A DNA stretch of 64,000 nt from Piper betle (taxonomy: Eukaryota; Streptophyta; Magnoliopsida; Piperales; Piperaceae): the NCBI GenBank assembly GCA_033002965.1, contig JAURVB010013997.1, forward strand, positions 124,001 through 188,000, read 5' to 3'. A program made the translations under genes and the position numbers. The notes beneath the pieces were generated by a model. That model was not told the origin of the DNA. It was given only the letters and a program-made list of their open reading frames with translations, and did not search any database. Position 1 is the first letter of the stretch, and every line of letters begins with the position of its first letter. Below are positions 59,148 through 64,000 of this stretch, piece after piece.

Positions 59148-60750
59148 TGTAACATTCCATTTTTTTCGGTATAGTGGCAGACCGAAGTGCGATGTTAAAA
59201 ATTCATAAAATTAATAATTTAACTACTATCGTACAAACTTCACAAAAGTGAATTTCAAAAGCATAGGCCGAAACCACTCAACAACCAGCAAAAATCATAC
59301 ATGCATACATAATCATACATAGTTTGTCAAAACACACAATGACACCACATGTAGCACATACAACTCAATGGAGCATACAACGTGTCATAAACATATACAT
59401 GTACCGGAGTCTAGTCGAGGGTAACATATCTGTATCATACATAAATATATACATGTACCAGAATCTAGTCGATGGTAACATGTTCGTTCTAGCAAGATCA
59501 TACAGAACAACACACATATGTATACGTTTACATGTGGTATGTTACAGGTGGTATCATAGCGAAACCGGTTCCGTATTGGATTGATAGTAGTATGTTAAGA
59601 GTCATAAAAAAGAATTTCGACCATGAAATTTCTTTAAGGTGGGTGGAATGTAATATTCTACCCAAAAGTTATGTTAGTCTCACATCCAATACTTACCAGG
59701 GTATGATCCAATATATTCAATGATTGAGCGATATTTTTCATTATGACTTTAATATATTTTCAAGGACGAAAATTTCCAAGTTGGGGAGATTGTAAAACCT
59801 CAAAAATAACTCGGTTATTTTATCTCAAAATAAATATTAAATATTATTAAATTAATTTAATTTAATAATATTTATGGATTATTTTCAATAAGCATTATTT
59901 ATTGTCTTTTCATGTTTCGTTATTATGAAGTGTGTAAACTTTATTTATTTTCTTTTCGTATCTCGTTGTTATAAAGTGTGTATGTATTTATGGCTCATTT
60001 ATTATGATCTTTCATGTCTTATTTTTTCGTTTTCATGCATCAGACTATGTCTATGTAAGCATATCCTTTTCAACCCAGAAATGGGTACTTCATTTTTTAA
60101 TTTTTTAGCATGGTCGTTGGTTCCGAAGTTTGTCGAAATTCTCCATTGAAGTTGGTTGCACGTCGACATACTCACACGTCAACCACACTTTGAAATATAT
60201 ATTTTCTTATATTAAGTTGTTACTAGATTTCTAATTTAATTGAGTGGTCATGAGTTACCATGTTGGCCCATACAACATTTATATTTATGCCTTATGTGTG
60301 CTTCTCAATATTACTAAACTTCTAATTTGATTTACTAGGCATGGGTTACCACGTTGGCTCATGCACCATTATAGGTATGCGCATGTGTGCTTTTCTATAT
60401 GATCTTACTAGAACGAGCATGTTACTGTCAACTAGATTCTGGTATAGATATATTTTTCTGTATGATACGGACATGTTATCGTTAACTAGATTTCGGTACA
60501 CGTATATGTTTATGACAGGTTGTTCGCTCTGTTGAGTTGTCCGGGGTGCACGTCGTATCATTATGTGCTTTGACAAAGTATGTATGATTATGCATGTATG
60601 TATGATTTTAGTTGGTCATTGAGTGGTTTCGGCCTATACTTTTAAAATTCTTCTATAAAGTTTGTACGATAGTAGTTAAATTATTAACTTTATGAATTTT
60701 TAACTTCGCACTTCGGCATGCCACTAAACCGAGAAAAATAGGATCTTACA
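59148..60750 (+). mobile_element. Inverted LTR arms nested in the hAT element
   Basis: 59148 to about 59541 is the reverse complement of about 60357-60750. The outer ends are TGTAACATTCC and GGATCTTACA. The right arm belongs to a complete LTR-like block, 59791-60750 (960 bp, starting TGTAAAACCTC), preceded by a purine-rich tract (caagttggggagat). The left arm is followed by a TRIM-like fragment (59549-59700). The small frames 59324-59584 (+) and 60346-60576 (-) are translations of the two arms and resemble each other for that reason. No matching target duplication was found. Confidence 0.8.
59549..59705 (+). repeat. TRIM-like fragment related to 9513-9879
   Basis: ggtggtatcatagcg, then ggttccgtattggat, then gaaatttctttaaggtgggtgga and TGTAATATTC...agtctcacatccaatactta. 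Each block has a partner in the same order in the element at 9513-9879 (PBS, leader, PPT, LTR start). Only the PBS to LTR-start part is present. Confidence 0.6.
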
Positions 60751-61142
60751 TATATAGTAAGTGGTTTGATATAATTATTTATTTGAATGTATTGTTCTAA
60801 ATTCCTAAATATGATGATGACTTTTATCTTTTTTCTATGTAAGTCATTGTGGGTTATTTTAGATATTAAATATCAATTTTATGTATAAATTTAATTAATT
60901 TTAATATATATCATGATTTGAAATTGGCATTGAGCATAATATTAGCCTCACAAATGTTGAAGGCATTATGTTATTGATATAAAATATCGAACACTTGGTC
61001 AGTCGTTCAGTCGAACAAAGAAATTTCCATGTTTAATTTATTTTTATTCAGTCAAATTAGGTCGTTCAAATTCGGTCAGACATGCTTCGGACTTCAGTCA
61101 GACTCAGTAATTCGGATGTCCACACCTAGCCCTAGATAAGAG

Positions 61143-61574
61143 GGGGAGAAAAGGGGGAGGCCAAGGGTTTTTATAAAAAAACACAAAGGCAATAGGCGGG
61201 CGCCTTTTGCAAGGCACTTAGCCATAGCAAGGGAAAAAGAAGAAAAAGGAAAGGAATGGGAGGAAGGAAAGGAAGGGAAAAGAAGGAAAATGGAAGCAGA
61301 AGAGGTGGGATAGCTTTTAAACATGACAAAGATTCTAATACGACATGCGACCCTAGGCTAACTAAAACACCCAGAACTAAAACAATGCCATGACATGGCA
61401 ATTGGGTCAAACAGAAAATATTCAATGGCGGACACATCCAATGTCCAAGTCCACAACAATATATAAAGACCCAGTTAGAACCAATCTGATTGAACCAGAC
61501 TAGCTACGAGCTTATCGAGTCGAACGAAAGCCAAATCAATCATAAAAACACTAGATTGACGGCAAGTTTTACAA
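61143..61574 (-). repeat. Repeat G (LTR-like), copy 2, part 2
   Basis: Continuation of 57600-57848 on the far side of the hAT insertion, matching 48930-49500 in copy 1. It ends ggcaagttttaca (to about 61574), on the minus strand TGTAAAACTTGCC, a plausible LTR start. Confidence 0.65.
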
Positions 61575-63596
61575 TAAGTGATATCATGAAATGTTCTGTG
61601 ACTATTTTGTGATTGAATAATAATTATACATATTTTGTAAATATTTCCATCTTTCTACTTATGGGGGAGACTATCGGATTTTCTTAAGAAACTTAGTCTC
61701 CTTTGTAAATTTGAACCCATTTAAGATGTCTTACTTGCATAAGTCAAACCCTAGATGTCTTGCATACATTTTGAGTGTTGCATACGCATTAGATTCCCTT
61801 AGGTTCCGTCTTTTGACACCTTTAGTATGTAGGTCCTTTTTGTGTCGGTTCTCCATTTTAATGGATTATAAATTAATATCCCGAAATTTATCAGTTTGAT
61901 TTGGTTTGCTCTACTGGTAGAACCAATGTGTTACATATAACTCTCTTATAGAGTTATTATTTTGAGTAGATTCAAATGCACTTTTAATGCCTTGGCATGG
62001 TTTTGTATATAGTTTTATATAAAATAGGGATTTTAGAATAAATAAATAAAATGCATGCCTTTACTATTTTTTGGTCTAGTTATACTCAATCCGTGTAATT
62101 TGTAAGGAAAGGCTTATCCCAAGTAAAATGTAAGTTGTTAAAAAGATTGTAATGATCTAATGTGTGGTGGTCCCACAAGGAAGCTGTTAGAAATGCCATC
62201 AGGCAATGCTTAACCAACAACAACCTCGATGGTGACAAATGATGAGTTTAAGTGGATAACTCTGTCAGTTTAGGCTAATGTATGAGTTAAAAGATAAATT
62301 AGGAAAAACACCTCTCATCCCAAGAAAGAATCAATATTCAATGTGTGAGTAATGATAACATGAGGTTCACACAGATTACATGATGGTGAGGAAGCTTCCT
62401 TGGAGTTGCTGGGAAATTTCCAAGACACTACCAACATTGGTTTACTATAAAGATACACGAAATAATGAAAAATAATAATAAAATAATACCAAAAACACAC
62501 CAAAACACTCTAAGCATACCATACTAAGTGAGTATGGATCTAGATGAACACACGAAAACTCAAACCACTTGAATCGGACAAGAAATGAGTAGAACCAAAA
62601 TCAGCGAGTCAAAGAGTCAGTCCGAGGCCAACTCAATGACCAAACCAGCAGATTCACGACTTGATGCAGAGCTGAAAATGGGGAGAGCTTTGGTGATGGC
62701 CAATGGTGGCCCAACTAGCGGCGTTGCCAGCGTTGCCGGTCAAAAATGACTGGATGTAGGTAACTGCAATGATCCAAGGGAGTGGTCGATGGCAACTCGC
62801 CGGCGGCTAGCTAGAAAAAAGCCCAAACTTTGGCCGAAGGGATAGGGTATCACCAATTCTTTCGAGCTCCATTGGCTGCGAGATCTGCCACATTCGATCG
62901 ACATACGGTGATCATAAGAGTCAAACGGTACTAGCGGCAAGTCCAGAGGTGGTTGGATAACGATAAACAGAGGCTGGAAAGTCTGACGTTCATGGCAGCC
63001 TTCCAGCTCCTGCGAGTTTTTCGAGGTATTTTTCGGTTAGCTTCGGCAATAGCTGGGTTGCACGACTTTGGTGGTGCGGCGGCCAGAGGGTAGCCAGAGC
63101 GATAATGGTGACGACAAGAAGAGGGGGAGAAGAAGAGGGACATAGAGGGGTGCAATAGCATGGGGGCCATATATGACATGCACGTAGCTAACTGGGATGC
63201 CGAGCAGCTAAGGCGGTGACACGCGCCAACAGGGTTGTAAATTGTCATCCGAATTACCGCCCTTAAAAACTCAATTACTTTAACCACGCTAACTTTGAAA
63301 ATAAATAGTAATAGTAGAATGGCTCTTCCGTATAGGATTTATCGATTTAATTAAATATTATTTAATTATTTTATATATAATTATATAGCTCATTTCGACC
63401 TTAATATTAATCTTAAAACTTTTATTTGTCAAAGTATCAACTTGAAGAATTTATTTAATTTAAACTTTTTATTTACTTATTTTATAATTTGTAATATTAA
63501 ATTAACATAGTTTGGATGGTTGGAACATTTATAATTCATTAATGAGAAAGTATTTTAGATAACATAATATTTAACTAACTTAATAAAGTTAGTTTA

Positions 63597-63636
<40 letters not shown>

Positions 63637-63772
63637 CTCAATTTGACCATATATTAATTGTTGACCGAAGACAAAAATGATAAAAACTTGGTTCTATTAT
63701 AACTTTATAAACTTGACTAATGGCTCAATTATGATAAAAAATTTTAAAATTGTAAAAGCTCTTGGAAATGCT
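61575..63772. other. Unassigned sequence with GC-rich leader-like block
   Basis: No gene is recognised. About 62640-63240 is GC-rich with 'ccggcggctagct' and 'gttgccggtc' words, like the leader blocks of minus-oriented LTRs at 19300 and 46800; it is flanked by AT-rich DNA. A (TA)n run lies at about 63600-63634. The minus-strand frames 62740-62940 and 62931-63287 lack motifs. Confidence 0.4.
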
Positions 63773-64000
63773 TAGGGGTGGGGGTGGGCGTCCGAATTAC
63801 TGAGTCCGACCATAGTCCGAAGCATGTCCGATCAAATTTTATTGACTGAATTCGACCGAATAAAAACAAACTAAATATGGATATTTATTTATCCGACCGA
63901 ATGAGCGACTGAGTGTCCGATATTTTATATCAATAATATAATGCTTTCAACATTTGTGATGCTAATATTATATTCTATAAAAAATTTAAATCATGATATA
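63773..64000 (-). mobile_element. Second hAT copy of the same family, truncated by window end
   Basis: Starts TAGGGGTGGGGG and then follows the reverse complement of 60915-61134 closely: tccgaattactgagtc, ccgaagcatgtc, atattttatatcaataa, atgatata. It therefore lies in the opposite orientation to the first copy and continues outside the window. Preceding bases gaaatgct (63765-63772) are the predicted target duplication. Confidence 0.88.

Larger units (their letters stand above)
57849..61134 (+). mobile_element. hAT transposon with 8 bp target duplication
   Basis: The 3286 bp element begins TAGGGGTGAGCG and ends CACCTAGCCCTA, imperfect inverted termini of hAT type. It is flanked by the perfect 8 bp duplication GATAAGAG at 57841-57848 and 61135-61142. 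Removing it rejoins repeat G, matching 48720-49200. It carries a decayed hAT transposase C-terminus (58290-58650) and a nested inverted LTR structure (59148-60750). A second member of the family starts at 63773. Confidence 0.95.

Noticed and set aside
59324..60576. Two similar small proteins on opposite strands (59324-59584 and 60346-60576)
   Set aside because: Their similarity comes from the inverted LTR arms. No start context, motif or conservation beyond the repeat supports a gene.

Overview
The window is nuclear DNA from a seed plant, most likely a flowering plant. It is AT-rich and dominated by plant-type LTR retrotransposons (Athila-like and chromovirus-like), with hAT and CACTA DNA transposons. 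It holds one intron-rich host gene with GT-AG introns whose protein resembles plant mitochondrial-type CDF metal transporters. No bacterial operons, CRISPR arrays, rRNA or tRNA genes were seen. The species cannot be named from the sequence alone.

Layout. 1-7885 is the 3' three quarters of an Athila-like Ty3 element: frameshifted gag, nearly intact pol, then a 3' LTR at 6731-7885. 9513-9879 is a 367 bp TRIM-like element, followed by a gag fragment. 11394-14295 is a complete 2.9 kb solo LTR of a long-LTR family ('family A') with an AGCTA target duplication. It sits in degraded DNA next to an inverted family A LTR with an adjoining primer-binding site (17293 to about 20140). 21825-24420 is an old Ty3 gag/protease remnant, split inside its protease by a solo LTR of the same Athila-like family (22952-24094). 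25226-29734 is a gag-only non-autonomous LTR element on the minus strand with two LTRs and TTCCC target duplications. About 30890-34274 looks like another long LTR.

The host gene is at 35680-40573 on the plus strand: 13 exons encoding a cation diffusion facilitator of the metal tolerance protein C4 (MTP7/ZnT9-like) type. Its second intron carries a tandem array of about 275 bp units. Exon 7 has an apparent one-base deletion that would end translation early.

Beyond the gene: a CACTA terminus (42474); a third family A LTR (43247-48053) that has grown by a 1.24 kb internal duplication and a 49 bp minisatellite; a degraded minus-strand chromovirus-like element (about 49560-55310) whose protease region is present three times in tandem; and repeats interrupted by a 3286 bp hAT element (57849-61134) with perfect 8 bp target duplications. 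The hAT element itself contains inverted LTR arms. A second hAT copy of the same family begins at 63773 and runs off the window.

The genes do not form a shared pathway. The window is one host gene embedded in nested, mostly dead mobile elements. I found no convincing new defence or metabolic system. The most unusual structures are the protease triplication, the inverted LTR arms inside the hAT element, the TRIM-like family, and the repeat arrays in the LTR and the intron.
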